Assembly: GCA_001917435.1 (NCBI GenBank)
Contig: MNEA01000133.1
Location: 1 to 64,000 of the forward strand
DNA from: Acidobacteria bacterium 13_2_20CM_2_57_6
GTDB taxonomy: Bacteria > Acidobacteriota > Terriglobia > Acidiferrales > UBA7541
DNA length: 64,000 bases
Direction: 5' to 3'
Part shown: positions 34,697 to 44,020 of the stretch, one piece after another
How the letters are laid out: every line of letters starts with the position of its first letter
Numbering within the stretch: the first letter of the stretch is position 1
Notes under the pieces: generated by a model
Database searches by the model: none
What the model was told of the DNA's origin: nothing
What the model saw: the letters and a program-made list of their open reading frames with translations, nothing else
Made by a program: the position numbers and the translations under genes

Positions 34697-35116
34697 ATGG
34701 GCAATAAGAGCAATTCCGCTATTTCTCGTCGGGAATTTGCGCGGCGCGCCGCCCTCGCTTCCGCGGCCGCCTCGTTGGCTCCCACCGAACTTCTTAGTTC
34801 TAAATCGATCCCCGCCCCTCTTCCAGCGCAGCAACCCGCAAACGCGCCCAAGCTATCACCGGAAAGCCAAGCCGAAGTCGAATCAAGGATTCAGGCCATT
34901 TTTGCCCAATATGGCAACCGTCTTTCTGAAGCTCAGAAGACCGACATTCGTCGGCTCGCCACCGAGGCCCAGCCGCCGCTCGATCGGCTGCGTGCCTTTG
35001 CCACGGACAACGGAGACGGGCCCGGACTTTACCTTAAGCCGCTGATAGAGCGGGAGCGAAAGCCCTTGGCAATGCCGGCAACACCAAAGCCGGCGGCTAC
35101 TCCGAAGAGTTCCTGA
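34697..35116 (+). CDS. Small Tat-signal protein next to amidase
   Basis: 139 residues from the ATG at 34697 (GGGGGA seven bases upstream). The N terminus carries a twin-arginine signal (SRREFARRAALASAAASLA), so it should be exported folded by Tat. The remainder is helical (SPESQAEVESRIQAIFAQYG) with a Pro/Ala/Lys tail. I do not recognise a catalytic family. It is 11 bases upstream of the amidase gene and probably works with it; such small Tat partners are seen with some exported enzymes. Confidence 0.7.
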   Translation: MGNKSNSAISRREFARRAALASAAASLAPTELLSSKSIPAPLPAQQPANAPKLSPESQAEVESRIQAIFAQYGNRLSEAQKTDIRRLATEAQPPLDRLRAFATDNGDGPGLYLKPLIERERKPLAMPATPKPAATPKSS

Positions 35117-35127
35117 GGAGCGCTCGC

Positions 35128-36537
35128 ATGCCTGGCGAAGAGATTTTCCATCTGTCAGTAAGCGAACTCGCGAAACGCATCGAAGCGAAAAAACTCTCGC
35201 CTGTCGAGCTAACCCAAATCTATCTCGACCGCAGCCAAAAGCTCGGACCACGTTTCAACGCCTATGCTCACTTGACTCCGGAGATTGCGCTCGAACAAGC
35301 AAAAGCGGCGGAAAAGGAAATCCAGCGCGGGCATTATCGCGGCCCGCTGCACGGGATTCCTTACGCCGCAAAAGACTTGCTCGCGGTGAAAGGGCTTCCC
35401 ACCACCTGGGGGGCAAAGCCTTATGCGGATCAAGTGTTCGATTACAACGCAACGGTGATCGATCATCTGCATGGCGTGGGCGCGGTGATGGTCGGCAAAG
35501 CTTCCATGATCGAACTCGCGGGCGGTATGGGCTACCGCTTCGCTTCGGCATCCTTGCAGCGTGAAGCCAAGAATCCCTGGGATACCACCTGCTGGACTTG
35601 CGGGTCTTCTTCCGGCTCGGGTGCGATCGTTGCCGCAGGTCTGGCTGCGTTTGCGATCGGCACGGAAACCTGGGGCTCCATCATTTGCCCCTCAGCCTTT
35701 TGTGGAGTGAGCGGGCTGCGGCCAACTTACGGCCGCGTCAGCCGTTACGGCGCGATGGCGCTCGCGCCTTCGATGGACAAGATCGGCCCGATGGCCCGCA
35801 GTGCCGAGGACTGCGCGCGCATCTTTGCCGCCATCGCTGGCCATGATCCCAAGGATCGCGGAACCGTGCCCATCGATAAGGGCGCATTCACGTATTCGCC
35901 GTCCATCGAATTGCATTCGCGGCCGCTGAGAGTGGGCTGGCTCACCAACGCGTGGAAAACTCTAGCTCCAGGCGTTGCAAAACCCATCGAAGCCGCCAAC
36001 AGAACTCTCAAGAAATACTTTTCGAGCGTGAAGAATGTCGCTTTGCCTGTTGGCCCCTGGGAGGAAGCCGGCAATATCATTGTTGCCGTTGAGAGTGCCG
36101 CTTCTTTCCGGTCCCTGATTCGCTCAGGGCGAGTGAGCGAATTGACGGATCCACTGGGGCAAATTGCCGGCTACGTGAATGAACAATACGCCGGTGCAGA
36201 TTACTTACAGGCTCTTAAAGTGCGAGAAATCATTCAGAAAAAAATGGATTCCTTATTTGATACGTTTGACGTCATCGCCACGGCGGCGCAGCCGGTTCCC
36301 GCGACTCCCCTGACTTTGAATCTCGAGACCGATTTGGCTTTTCCCGACCCTCTCGGTGGCATTGGCAATATTTGCGGGCTTCCGGCGATATCCGTCCCTT
36401 GCGGATTCACGGACAAAAATCTTCCGGTCGGGCTGCAGTTTGTTGGCAGAGCGGGTGACGATTACGCTGTAATTCAGGCCGGGCGGACCTTCCAACTGCA
36501 CACCGACTGGCATAAGAGACATCCAAAGATTCATTAG
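35128..36537 (+). CDS. Amidase-signature family hydrolase
   Basis: 469 residues. The Ser-cisSer-Lys triad context is visible: Lys in GIPYAAKDLLAVKG, the Gly/Ser-rich GSSSGSGAIVAAGL, and cis-Ser in GTETWGSIICPSAF (the common GTDTGGSI motif is altered). The C-terminal GLPAISVPCGFTDKNLPVGLQFVG also fits. Family members hydrolyse amides or act in the Glu-tRNA amidotransferase (GatA); the lack of gatB/gatC nearby and the small partner gene favour a stand-alone amidase. No signal peptide of its own. Confidence 0.9.
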   Translation: MPGEEIFHLSVSELAKRIEAKKLSPVELTQIYLDRSQKLGPRFNAYAHLTPEIALEQAKAAEKEIQRGHYRGPLHGIPYAAKDLLAVKGLPTTWGAKPYADQVFDYNATVIDHLHGVGAVMVGKASMIELAGGMGYRFASASLQREAKNPWDTTCWTCGSSSGSGAIVAAGLAAFAIGTETWGSIICPSAFCGVSGLRPTYGRVSRYGAMALAPSMDKIGPMARSAEDCARIFAAIAGHDPKDRGTVPIDKGAFTYSPSIELHSRPLRVGWLTNAWKTLAPGVAKPIEAANRTLKKYFSSVKNVALPVGPWEEAGNIIVAVESAASFRSLIRSGRVSELTDPLGQIAGYVNEQYAGADYLQALKVREIIQKKMDSLFDTFDVIATAAQPVPATPLTLNLETDLAFPDPLGGIGNICGLPAISVPCGFTDKNLPVGLQFVGRAGDDYAVIQAGRTFQLHTDWHKRHPKIH

Positions 36538-36652
36538 GACCTGCAGAAGATCTAAGCCGGCGACATGAAGGCCGTAACTTCTGGCTTGTTTCGCGATTTC
36601 ATGAAGCGCGCGAAGAGGAATCCAGCGGGTATCCTGAGGAGGCAATCCTGTT

Positions 36653-37240
36653 ATGCACGATATTTGGAAAGATATGTTCTTTATCGGATTACCCTTGGGG
36701 GAAAAGATCCTTCGGCCCATCATCATCTATGCGTTTTTGGTGATCAGCCTGCGGCTCTCCGGAAAACGCGAACTCGTCCAGCTAAATCCATTTGACCTGG
36801 TGGTCCTGCTGACGCTCTCGAACACCGTGCAAAACGCCATCATCGGCGAAGATAACAGCGTTCTGGGCGGAATCATCGGCGCTACTTCTCTGCTTGTTAC
36901 CAACTATCTCGTCGTGCGCTTTCTATACGACCATCGCAAGCTTGAGCAGTTGGTCGAAGGCAGAGCTGACGCTTTGATCGAGGGCGGCAAGGTACGCGTG
37001 CGAAATTTGAAACGCGAGTTGATTACCGTGCCGCAGTTGGAAGCGGCCGCACGAAAGCAAGGCTTCGATTCGCTTTCGGAGGTCGAGCAATGTGTGCTGG
37101 AGCCCGGCGGGACGCTTACGTTTCTTGGCAAGAAGCCTACCGGCGAGGATGTACGTCACCAGGAATTACTTGGGAAGCTGGAGCGCCTGGCTCAGGAAAT
37201 TGCCCTATTGAGGGGTTCGCAACCGCCGGCCAGCGCTTAA
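36653..37240 (+). CDS. YetF-like DUF421 membrane protein
   Basis: 195 residues, AGGAGG ribosome-binding site upstream. Three hydrophobic stretches (about 15-35, 48-60, 67-90) precede a soluble DUF421 domain: FLYDHRKLEQLVEGRADALIEGG, LITVPQLEAAARKQGFDSLSEVEQCVLEPGGTLTFL. The family is widespread; some members affect spore germination or envelope properties, with no firm enzymatic activity. Its end is one base from the end of the convergent DUF4337 gene. Confidence 0.85.
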   Translation: MHDIWKDMFFIGLPLGEKILRPIIIYAFLVISLRLSGKRELVQLNPFDLVVLLTLSNTVQNAIIGEDNSVLGGIIGATSLLVTNYLVVRFLYDHRKLEQLVEGRADALIEGGKVRVRNLKRELITVPQLEAAARKQGFDSLSEVEQCVLEPGGTLTFLGKKPTGEDVRHQELLGKLERLAQEIALLRGSQPPASA

Positions 37241-37241
37241 C

Positions 37242-37781
37242 TTAATGCAGGAAGAAACTTGTCGCGGTCACGGTGACGCCCACAGCACCGATGAGCACGC
37301 CAGCCAGCCAAAACCCCTTGCGCTTGGTTAGTAGCGTGATTGAGCAAATGACCAGCCCTATTTCTAGGAGCACCTCTCCGCCATCAAATCGGTCGGCTTG
37401 CCGTACCGTCAAATCGCGCTCGTCCTCTAAATTCTTTGCCTCTTTGCTGACGTCTACTTTGTCCCCTTCATAGTGCTCGACTTCCTTGGAGTATTTGTCT
37501 TTCAGTTCTTCTCCCAGCTCCTTATTCAAAGGCGCAACAAGCTTGACCACGTCCGAGAATCCCTGAGCCTCGTGGAGGCGCACACTTTTTGCCTGGTACT
37601 GCGCCCAGCGGCTCGCCGCCTGAGTTTCAAGGCGCAATCCTTCCGTGTGCGCCCGGTGACCAAGCAGGGACACTCCCGCCACGAATACCGCCATGATCGA
37701 GATCGTAAGGGAAACAGGAAGGATCAAGGGATGATCCTCGCGCAGGTGGTGGCGCTCAGGCAGTTCGATACCCTCGCCCAT
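37242..37781 (-). CDS. DUF4337-like membrane protein
   Basis: 179 residues. A first membrane helix (LPVSLTISIMAVFVAGVSLL), a charged helical middle with RWAQYQAKSVRLHEAQ and a run of Lys/Glu, and two C-terminal membrane helices (VLLEIGLVICSITLLT and FWLAGVLIGAVGVTVTATSFFL). This helix-coil-two-helix layout matches DUF4337. Function unknown. It begins 23 bases after the hemL stop on the same strand and may ride on the haem operon transcript. Confidence 0.75.
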   Translation of the reverse strand: MGEGIELPERHHLREDHPLILPVSLTISIMAVFVAGVSLLGHRAHTEGLRLETQAASRWAQYQAKSVRLHEAQGFSDVVKLVAPLNKELGEELKDKYSKEVEHYEGDKVDVSKEAKNLEDERDLTVRQADRFDGGEVLLEIGLVICSITLLTKRKGFWLAGVLIGAVGVTVTATSFFLH

Positions 37782-37804
37782 TCCTCTTCTCTCCTTTGTT
37801 GGGA

Positions 37805-39133
37805 TTAGCCCGCAGATTCGGAAGAAATCGCCTGAAGCGCTTCGCGCGCCGCCGCTAGTGTGCGGTCAATATCCTGGGACGAATGTGCCGCAGAAACAAA
37901 CGCCGCCTCAAACTGCGACGGCGCCAACATGATCCCCCGATCAAGCATCTCGCGGAAAAACCTGGCGTATCGCTTGGTGTTGGAGTGCTTGGCATCAACG
38001 TAATTTCTCACCGGCTCCGGCGTGAAGAACACCGTAGCGAGCGAGCCGATGGCGTTGACCTGCGCAGAAATCCCTGCGTCTTTCAGTTCCGTACGGAGCC
38101 CAACTGCCAGACGCTGCGCCACTTGCGTCATCTCGTCGTACAATCCAGGCTTCGTGAGCTGTTTGAGCGCAGCGACACCGGCACGCATCGCCAGCGGATT
38201 ACCTGCCAGAGTGCCAGCCTGATACACGGGGCCGAGCGGCGCGACTTGCTCCATCAAATCCGCGCGCCCGCCATACGCCGCCACGGGAACCCCGCCACCA
38301 ATAATTTTCCCCAGTACGGTTAGATCTGCCTCGATACCAAAGTTCTCCTGCACGGAGCCATTGCGAAGACGAAATCCTGTAATCACTTCGTCGACAATCA
38401 GCAGGGCGCCATTTCTGTGACAGATTTCTTGCAACCCTCTCAAGAACCCCGTCTCCGGCGGCACAACACCCATGTTCGCCGCAATCGGCTCCACGATGAC
38501 GGCTGCGATCTTATCCTTGTACGGTGAAAATACCCGCTCGACCGCGTTGAGATCGTTGTAGGGTACGTTCAAAGTCAATGCGGCCAGCGCGGCAGGCACT
38601 CCCGGGCACTCGGCAATCCCGAGCGTGGCGAGGCCGGATCCCGCCTGCGAGAGAAAACTGTCGGCGTGTCCGTGGTAGCAGCCCTCGAATTTAACGATGA
38701 AGTCCCGCTTCGTCACCCCTCGTGCCAGCCGTACCGCGCTCATCGTGGCTTCCGTACCGCTCGACACAAAGCGGATCTTCTCAATAAATGGAATTGCCCT
38801 CGTAATCAGGCTAGCCAGTTCCAGTTCGAGTTCCGTCGTCACGCCGAAGCTCGTGCCGCGCCGCGCCTGCTCCGCAAGCGCTTCGCCGATTGCCGGATTC
38901 GCATGCCCCAGGATAATCGCTCCCCACGAGCACACGTAATCAAGCAGCTCGTTCCCGTCCGCATCGTAAAGATATTGCCCGCTTCCGCGTTCGATGATCA
39001 GCGGTTCGCCGCCTACGGACTTGAACGCCCGCACCGGACTGTTCACGCCGCCGACCAATACCTTTTCGGCGCGCTCGAAAATCTCGCGCGAACGCTTGCG
39101 CTCGCGCTTCAACCTGGTTTGCGCTGTGCTCAT
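37805..39133 (-). CDS. hemL: Glutamate-1-semialdehyde 2,1-aminomutase
   Basis: 442 residues. Full-length PLP enzyme of the C5 pathway making 5-aminolaevulinate. Motifs: GGVNSPVRAFKSVGGEPL near the N terminus, GTEATMSAVRLARG, CYHGHADSFL, VDEVITGFRL, and LGKIIGGGVPVAAYGG carrying the PLP lysine. Last hem gene of the minus operon, 15 bases after hemB. Confidence 0.97.
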   Translation of the reverse strand: MSTAQTRLKRERKRSREIFERAEKVLVGGVNSPVRAFKSVGGEPLIIERGSGQYLYDADGNELLDYVCSWGAIILGHANPAIGEALAEQARRGTSFGVTTELELELASLITRAIPFIEKIRFVSSGTEATMSAVRLARGVTKRDFIVKFEGCYHGHADSFLSQAGSGLATLGIAECPGVPAALAALTLNVPYNDLNAVERVFSPYKDKIAAVIVEPIAANMGVVPPETGFLRGLQEICHRNGALLIVDEVITGFRLRNGSVQENFGIEADLTVLGKIIGGGVPVAAYGGRADLMEQVAPLGPVYQAGTLAGNPLAMRAGVAALKQLTKPGLYDEMTQVAQRLAVGLRTELKDAGISAQVNAIGSLATVFFTPEPVRNYVDAKHSNTKRYARFFREMLDRGIMLAPSQFEAAFVSAAHSSQDIDRTLAAAREALQAISSESAG

Positions 39134-39148
39134 GTATTCTCGATTAAA

Positions 39149-40126
39149 CTAGCACGCCTTCAGCCACCGTGCGACATCCTTGGCGTGGTAGGTAAGAATG
39201 ATTTCCGCACCGGCCCGCTGGACGCCCGTCAAAATCTCCAGTACAACTCGCTGCTCGTCTAGCCAGCCTTTCTGCGCTGCGGCCTTGACCATAGCGTACT
39301 CTCCGCTGACGTTGTAAGCGCCCACGGGAACATCAAACGCATCGCGCACCCGCCGGATGACATCCAGGTACGCCAGCGCGGGCTTGACCATCACCATGTC
39401 CGCGCCTTCTTCGAGGTCAAGCTCCACTTCCTTCAACGCTTCTCGCGCATTGGCAGGGTCCATCTGATAGGTGCGCCGATCGCCAAACTGGGGCGCAGAT
39501 TGCGCTGCATCGCGAAACGGCCCGTAGAAACCGGAACAATATTTCGCGGCATAAGAAAGAATCGCAACGTTCTCAAACTTGCTTTCGTCCAGCGTCTCGC
39601 GGATGGCGCCCACGCGTCCGTCCATCATGTCCGATGGGGCGACAATGTCGGCGCCCGCGCGCGCGTGCGAGAGAGCCTGCTGCGCCAGAATCGTCACTGT
39701 GGAGTCATTGGCCACTTCCCCGTTCTCGATGACACCGCAGTGGCCGTGGTCCGTGTATTCGCAGAGGCACACATCCGTAATCACAAGAAGTTTCAGTTTT
39801 ACTTTGCGAATCGCTTCAATCGCTCGCTGCACCATGCCATTTGCGCCGAGGGAGCTAGCGCCGCGTGCGTCCTTGGATTCGGGCAAGCCAAAAAGAATGA
39901 TGCCGGGAATCCCCAGCGACTCCACCTCGCGGCACTCCTCCACAATCTGATCGACCGACTGCTGATGGATGCCCGGCATCGAGCTGACTTCCTGGCGAAC
40001 CTTCGTGCCTGGACAGACAAACATCGGATAAATCAGTCCCGACGTGCTGAGCCGCGTCTCTCGAACGAGGCCGCGCAGCGCTTCGCTCCGCCGCAGGCGC
40101 CGCGGCCGTTGAGTTGGGAAACTCAT
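39149..40126 (-). CDS. hemB: Porphobilinogen synthase (ALA dehydratase)
   Basis: 325 residues. It has the zinc-type cysteine cluster [13 protein letters not shown], the active-site Lys regions [14 protein letters not shown] and [14 protein letters not shown], and the C-terminal [16 protein letters not shown]. Joins two ALA molecules to porphobilinogen. The ATG overlaps the hemD stop (ATGA). Confidence 0.97.
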   Translation of the reverse strand: MSFPTQRPRRLRRSEALRGLVRETRLSTSGLIYPMFVCPGTKVRQEVSSMPGIHQQSVDQIVEECREVESLGIPGIILFGLPESKDARGASSLGANGMVQRAIEAIRKVKLKLLVITDVCLCEYTDHGHCGVIENGEVANDSTVTILAQQALSHARAGADIVAPSDMMDGRVGAIRETLDESKFENVAILSYAAKYCSGFYGPFRDAAQSAPQFGDRRTYQMDPANAREALKEVELDLEEGADMVMVKPALAYLDVIRRVRDAFDVPVGAYNVSGEYAMVKAAAQKGWLDEQRVVLEILTGVQRAGAEIILTYHAKDVARWLKAC

Positions 40127-40926
40127 TCTCTTTTTGCTCCTGTAGACGCTTGCTTCACGGTACCCGCAAAATGCTCTTCCAGCGCTTCGATGACCGACGC
40201 TGCAGTTGTATCGGTTGAAATCACAAGCCGTCGCACGCCTGCTTCCCGCAATGCATTTGCTGTGACTGGTCCAACCGCCGTAATCGCCAGTTTATCTTGC
40301 AGAGCGCGCAATTGCTGGCTGCCGAGCAGCTCTCCAAAGTGCTGGACGGCGGACGGACTGAAGAACAGAACTGCGTCGGTATCCCCTTCTGCGATCTGCC
40401 TTAAATGCAGTTTATCGACTCCGCTCGGCCGAAGGGTGCGGTACGCGATTACTTCTGTGACTTCTGCGCCATATTGGTTCAATGCCTGCGGTAAATCCGG
40501 ATTTGCGCGATCGCTCCGCGGCACAAATACTTTCATTCCTTCGAGCCGGTTCCTCAACTCGCCGGCCAGCGCTGCACCGGTGTGCATTTCTGCAACATGC
40601 TTGACGCGGAATCCAGCCTGTCGTGCCGCTTCAGCAGTGACAGGACCGACGCAAGCAATTCGCAGTTTGCTCCCCGGACGAATCAGGCTGAGATTCAACT
40701 CTTCGCAGCGCTTTACGACCGCCCGAACCGCCTGCGCGCTCGTAAGAATCATCCAATCGAATCGCTCAATCCCCGCAATCGCTGCATCGAGCGGCGCAAA
40801 GTCTTCCGGGTCCGCGAACGAGACCAGAGGAATCACCACGGGAATCGCCCCATGCGCAGAGAGTTCTCGCGCCAATGCCTCGCTCTGCGCCGCGGATCGC
40901 GTAATAACGATTCGCTTTCCCGTCAA
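40123..40926 (-). CDS. hemD: Uroporphyrinogen-III synthase
   Basis: 267 residues from a TTG at 40926, two bases after the hemC stop. [26 protein letters not shown] at the start, [22 protein letters not shown]...[16 protein letters not shown] and [14 protein letters not shown] fit the two-domain HemD fold. Closes the linear tetrapyrrole made by HemC. The TTG start and tight spacing suggest translation is coupled to hemC. Confidence 0.9.
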   Translation of the reverse strand: MTGKRIVITRSAAQSEALARELSAHGAIPVVIPLVSFADPEDFAPLDAAIAGIERFDWMILTSAQAVRAVVKRCEELNLSLIRPGSKLRIACVGPVTAEAARQAGFRVKHVAEMHTGAALAGELRNRLEGMKVFVPRSDRANPDLPQALNQYGAEVTEVIAYRTLRPSGVDKLHLRQIAEGDTDAVLFFSPSAVQHFGELLGSQQLRALQDKLAITAVGPVTANALREAGVRRLVISTDTTAASVIEALEEHFAGTVKQASTGAKRE

Positions 40927-40927
40927 A

Positions 40928-41728
40928 CTATACGTATTGCGACCCGTCTACGGAACAAACGCATGCATCGAGCACCAGTTCGCCGCGCTCGACCCGAGCC
41001 CACGCGCCCAGCGGGACCTGGCACCCGCCCTGCAATGCCCCCAGCAGTGCGCGCTCCGCAATAATCGCCGTACGAGTCTCTGCATCATCCAACGGCGCCA
41101 GCAGGTCTCCAGCTTCCGTGTCTTTCAACCGGCACTGCACTGCAATCGCCCCCTGGCCAACCGCTGGCATACAGACTTCCGGGGAAAGCACTTCCGAAAT
41201 CCGCTTGCTCAGGCCAAGCCGGTCGAGGCCTGCTTTAGCGACCATCACTGCTTCATATTCCCCGCTTTCCACTTTTCTCAATCGCGTATCAACATTCCCT
41301 CGCAGGTCACGCAGGTCGAGGTCCGGCCGCAGATGTCTCAACTGCGCTTGCCGCCGCAGGCTGCTCGTTCCTACGCGCGCTCCGTTCCGCAGATTCGCCA
41401 GCGTCGAGCCCACCAGGCAATCGCGCACGTCATCGCGCCGGCACACTGCAGGAAACATCAGCCGCGAAGGAATGTCGGTCGGCACATCTTTTACGCTGTG
41501 CACCGCAAGATCGATGGCTTCTTCGATCAGCGCTTCCTCCAACTCTTTGATAAAAATCCCCTTGCCGCCAATTTGCGTCAACGGCGCTTGCTGCATCTTG
41601 TCGCCGCTGGTCTTGATCACCACAATTTCCGCTTCCCTGCCGGTCGCAGCAAACAACTTCTTACGCACGGATTCAGCCTGCCATTTGGCGAGCACGCTTC
41701 CGCGCGTGCCGATCCGCAGGATTCTCAC
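40928..41728 (-). CDS. hemC: Hydroxymethylbilane synthase with short C terminus
   Basis: 266 residues from a GTG overlapping the hemA stop (GTGA). Conserved RIGTRGSVLAKWQA, DLAVHSVKDVPT (catalytic Asp), GTSSLRRQAQL, NVDTRLRKV and the cofactor Cys236 in GGCQVPLG are all present. The protein ends right after CSVDGSQ, about 40-45 residues earlier than typical (about 305-313). The missing part is the last strand/helix of domain 3. No other frame near the stop restores it, and hemD starts at once. Activity is probable since active-site residues are intact, but this is inference. Confidence 0.93.
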   Translation of the reverse strand: MRILRIGTRGSVLAKWQAESVRKKLFAATGREAEIVVIKTSGDKMQQAPLTQIGGKGIFIKELEEALIEEAIDLAVHSVKDVPTDIPSRLMFPAVCRRDDVRDCLVGSTLANLRNGARVGTSSLRRQAQLRHLRPDLDLRDLRGNVDTRLRKVESGEYEAVMVAKAGLDRLGLSKRISEVLSPEVCMPAVGQGAIAVQCRLKDTEAGDLLAPLDDAETRTAIIAERALLGALQGGCQVPLGAWARVERGELVLDACVCSVDGSQYV

Positions 41729-43002
41729 GGCTTCTCCCGGTAAGAAAGAAACAGGTCGCGCAGCGCTTCGACGTTTTGAATTTTCCGACGAAGTTCCTTT
41801 TCGCCACGCAACCGCTCCGCGGGCTCCAAGAGCAGTTTCTCCAGCATCTCATCCATCAGTTTTTCGACGTGCGCCCGTTCTGTCTCCGTCAGGTGCTTCA
41901 TGGATTCCATGCGCGCGCGGATGAACGATGCTCGTTCCTCCCGCATTTTCACGCGCAGCGCATCCACAAGCCCAACCAAGTCGACGCTTGCCTGCCAGGA
42001 GAGGAACTTGGCCACATGCTCGTCCACAATGCCTTGAGCTTTGGGAATCTCGCTCTCGCGAGCGCTGCGATTTTGCTGCACGATTTCGCTCAGGTCGTCG
42101 CTATGGTAGACGTAGACGTTGTAAAGTTCAGCGGCGTCGGGAGCTATATTCCGCGGCACGCCCAGGTCCATCAGAAACAATGCGCGATTCCCCCGTGCCG
42201 CCATCGCTCGCTCGAGGATCTCGCGCCGCAGAAGCGGTTCTTCCACGCTGACCGAGGACACTACGACATCCGGCGACTGCAGCGCCGAATCCCATTCTCC
42301 CCAGCCGACAACCTTTCCCTCGAATCTCTTTGCCAGCTCTTCCGCCCGGTCGCGAGACCGGTTCATCACATAAAGCTGCGCGATACCGCGATCCCGCAGT
42401 TGCGAAACCACCTGCTCGCTGACCGTTCCCGCGCCCAATACCAGCGCCTTGCGCTCGTGCAATTTTCCAAAAATCCGCTCCGCCAGTTTCACGCCTGCGG
42501 AAGCCACGGACATCGGCCGTGTGCCAAGTTCTGTTTCTGTCCGCACCCGCTTCCCGACTTCCAATGCGCCTTGAAACAGGCGATTGAGCACTGGCCCTGT
42601 CGCTCCGTGCTCGTGCGCGAAGCGATACGCTTCCCGCACCTGGCCCAGAATCTCCGCTTCGCCCAGCAGCATGGAGTCGAGCCCCGCCGCAACTCGAAAA
42701 AGATGCCGCACCGCTTCGTGATCGTAGTGGTGATAGAGCGACACGCTTAGAACATCTGCACGTACCGAATGAAACTCACTGAGAAACGTGGAGAGTCCGG
42801 GCGCACATTCATGGGAAAATTCCGGTGGCACTCCATACACTTCGCTGCGATTGCAGGTGGAGAGCACCAGTGTTTCTTCGAGGATTCCCCGCGCGCGCAG
42901 TTCTTCAGCGGCGCGCCGCGCCTGCTCGGCAGTGAACGACACTTTCTCCCGCACCTCAACGGGCGCTGTGCGGTGATTCAGTCCGACGAGAACAATTTCC
43001 AT
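41725..43002 (-). CDS. hemA: Glutamyl-tRNA reductase
   Basis: 425 residues. First enzyme of the C5 route to haem. It shows GLNHRTAPVEVREKVSF, the catalytic Cys in STCNRSEVYGV, LLGEAEILGQVREAYRFA, the NADPH-site LVLGAGTVSEQVVSQL and the C-terminal dimerisation helices. 18 bases after the hemX-like gene. Confidence 0.97.
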   Translation of the reverse strand: MEIVLVGLNHRTAPVEVREKVSFTAEQARRAAEELRARGILEETLVLSTCNRSEVYGVPPEFSHECAPGLSTFLSEFHSVRADVLSVSLYHHYDHEAVRHLFRVAAGLDSMLLGEAEILGQVREAYRFAHEHGATGPVLNRLFQGALEVGKRVRTETELGTRPMSVASAGVKLAERIFGKLHERKALVLGAGTVSEQVVSQLRDRGIAQLYVMNRSRDRAEELAKRFEGKVVGWGEWDSALQSPDVVVSSVSVEEPLLRREILERAMAARGNRALFLMDLGVPRNIAPDAAELYNVYVYHSDDLSEIVQQNRSARESEIPKAQGIVDEHVAKFLSWQASVDLVGLVDALRVKMREERASFIRARMESMKHLTETERAHVEKLMDEMLEKLLLEPAERLRGEKELRRKIQNVEALRDLFLSYREKP

Positions 43003-43020
43003 TCGGCGGTCTGCTCGCTC

Positions 43021-43833
43021 CTAGAAGTACCGATGACTATGCGAGAAATACAGATTTACGACCGTAAAACTCAACACAACAATCATAAAATTGAAGACGC
43101 ATAATTTTGACGCTCGCGCTCCCCGCCACCCGGTCGTCCGCGCCAACCGGAAATACAGCGCATACAGCGCCAGTACAACCAGCGTGATCACGTACTTCGG
43201 ATCGTAGAACGAATATTGGCTGCTCAGCCGGTCAACCCACACAAATCCCAAGGCTGTTCCAGCGGCAATGGAAACCAAGCCAACCAGCACGCTCGATTGG
43301 CTCATCTGCGCGAGTAGTTCCAGCGGCGGAAGCCGCCAGACCACATCACCCACTCTGTGTCGTCGCAGCAGCCTCTCTTCCCCAAGAAAAATGAGGCTGA
43401 GAACGAAGGAAAGCGCAAACGCCGCATACGCCAGGATGCTCAGCGTCACATGCAACGCAAAAATGACACCGCGCACCGCGGGCGGCGAAAGCCGGTCCGC
43501 CGGAGCCAGATGCGCAGCCAAAAAGAACACCAGGATAAACGGCAGAACAAAAGCCCCGACGGATCGCTGGCGGTGGTACAGCTCCAGCCCCAGGTACGTC
43601 AGCGCCAGAAGCCAGCCGAACAGGGACATGGAGCCATACAGGTCGTGGTAAGGAACCGTGTGCGACCCGCGAGACCTTTCTAGCAGCGCAAAATAATGCG
43701 CAATCAGGCCCAAGCCCAGGAGCACGGTACCCAATCTGCCCGTCAGCTTGTTCCCTGTACTCAAGAAGCGAACATACAGAACGAAACTCAAAAGATAGGC
43801 CAGCACACTCAAAATTGGGAATAGGTGATTCAT
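43021..43833 (-). CDS. hemX: CcsA/HemX-type cytochrome c assembly membrane protein
   Basis: 270 residues from the ATG at 43833; an in-frame GTG at 43866 is less likely. Eight hydrophobic stretches are seen. Conserved pattern: HTVPYHDLYGSMSLFGWLLAL, FALHVTLSILAYAAFALSFVLSLIFL and a Trp-containing region, with His residues typical of the CcsA/ResC haem-handling family. In Bacillus the gene beside hemA of this type is hemX, which limits HemA level. Heads the minus hem operon. Confidence 0.85.
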   Translation of the reverse strand: MNHLFPILSVLAYLLSFVLYVRFLSTGNKLTGRLGTVLLGLGLIAHYFALLERSRGSHTVPYHDLYGSMSLFGWLLALTYLGLELYHRQRSVGAFVLPFILVFFLAAHLAPADRLSPPAVRGVIFALHVTLSILAYAAFALSFVLSLIFLGEERLLRRHRVGDVVWRLPPLELLAQMSQSSVLVGLVSIAAGTALGFVWVDRLSSQYSFYDPKYVITLVVLALYALYFRLARTTGWRGARASKLCVFNFMIVVLSFTVVNLYFSHSHRYF

Positions 43834-43919
43834 TCTCTGTACCGAAACTCGGCCTACCTGGCGCACCCACTGCGAGCGGCCTGTTCTTCCCGGAATTCTC
43901 CGGATTCTTCTGCATTTCG

Positions 43920-43925
43920 AGTATA
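43920..43925 (-). promoter_or_regulatory. Possible -10 box of the hem minus operon
   Basis: TATACT on the minus strand, five of six matches, about 87 bases upstream of the hemX-like ATG. No good -35 hexamer is seen at 16-18 bases, so it is tentative. Confidence 0.35.
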
Positions 43926-44020
43926 GCCCACACTGGCAGGCGCTCGCACATCTCGACGCCTTATCGCTCGCATCAGCAAGACGGCTTGGGATTTGCTATC
44001 CTTGTTTCCTCTGACAAACC

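Noticed and set aside
40880-40930. Frameshift joining hemC to hemD as a fusion
   Set aside because: The hemC stop and hemD TTG are in different frames and HemD aligns from its normal N terminus; no fusion is needed.
39500-41743. Plus-strand open frame of 747 codons antisense to hemB-hemD-hemC
   Set aside because: Three well-supported hem genes occupy the minus strand; the frame has no recognisable domain and is a GC-driven shadow.
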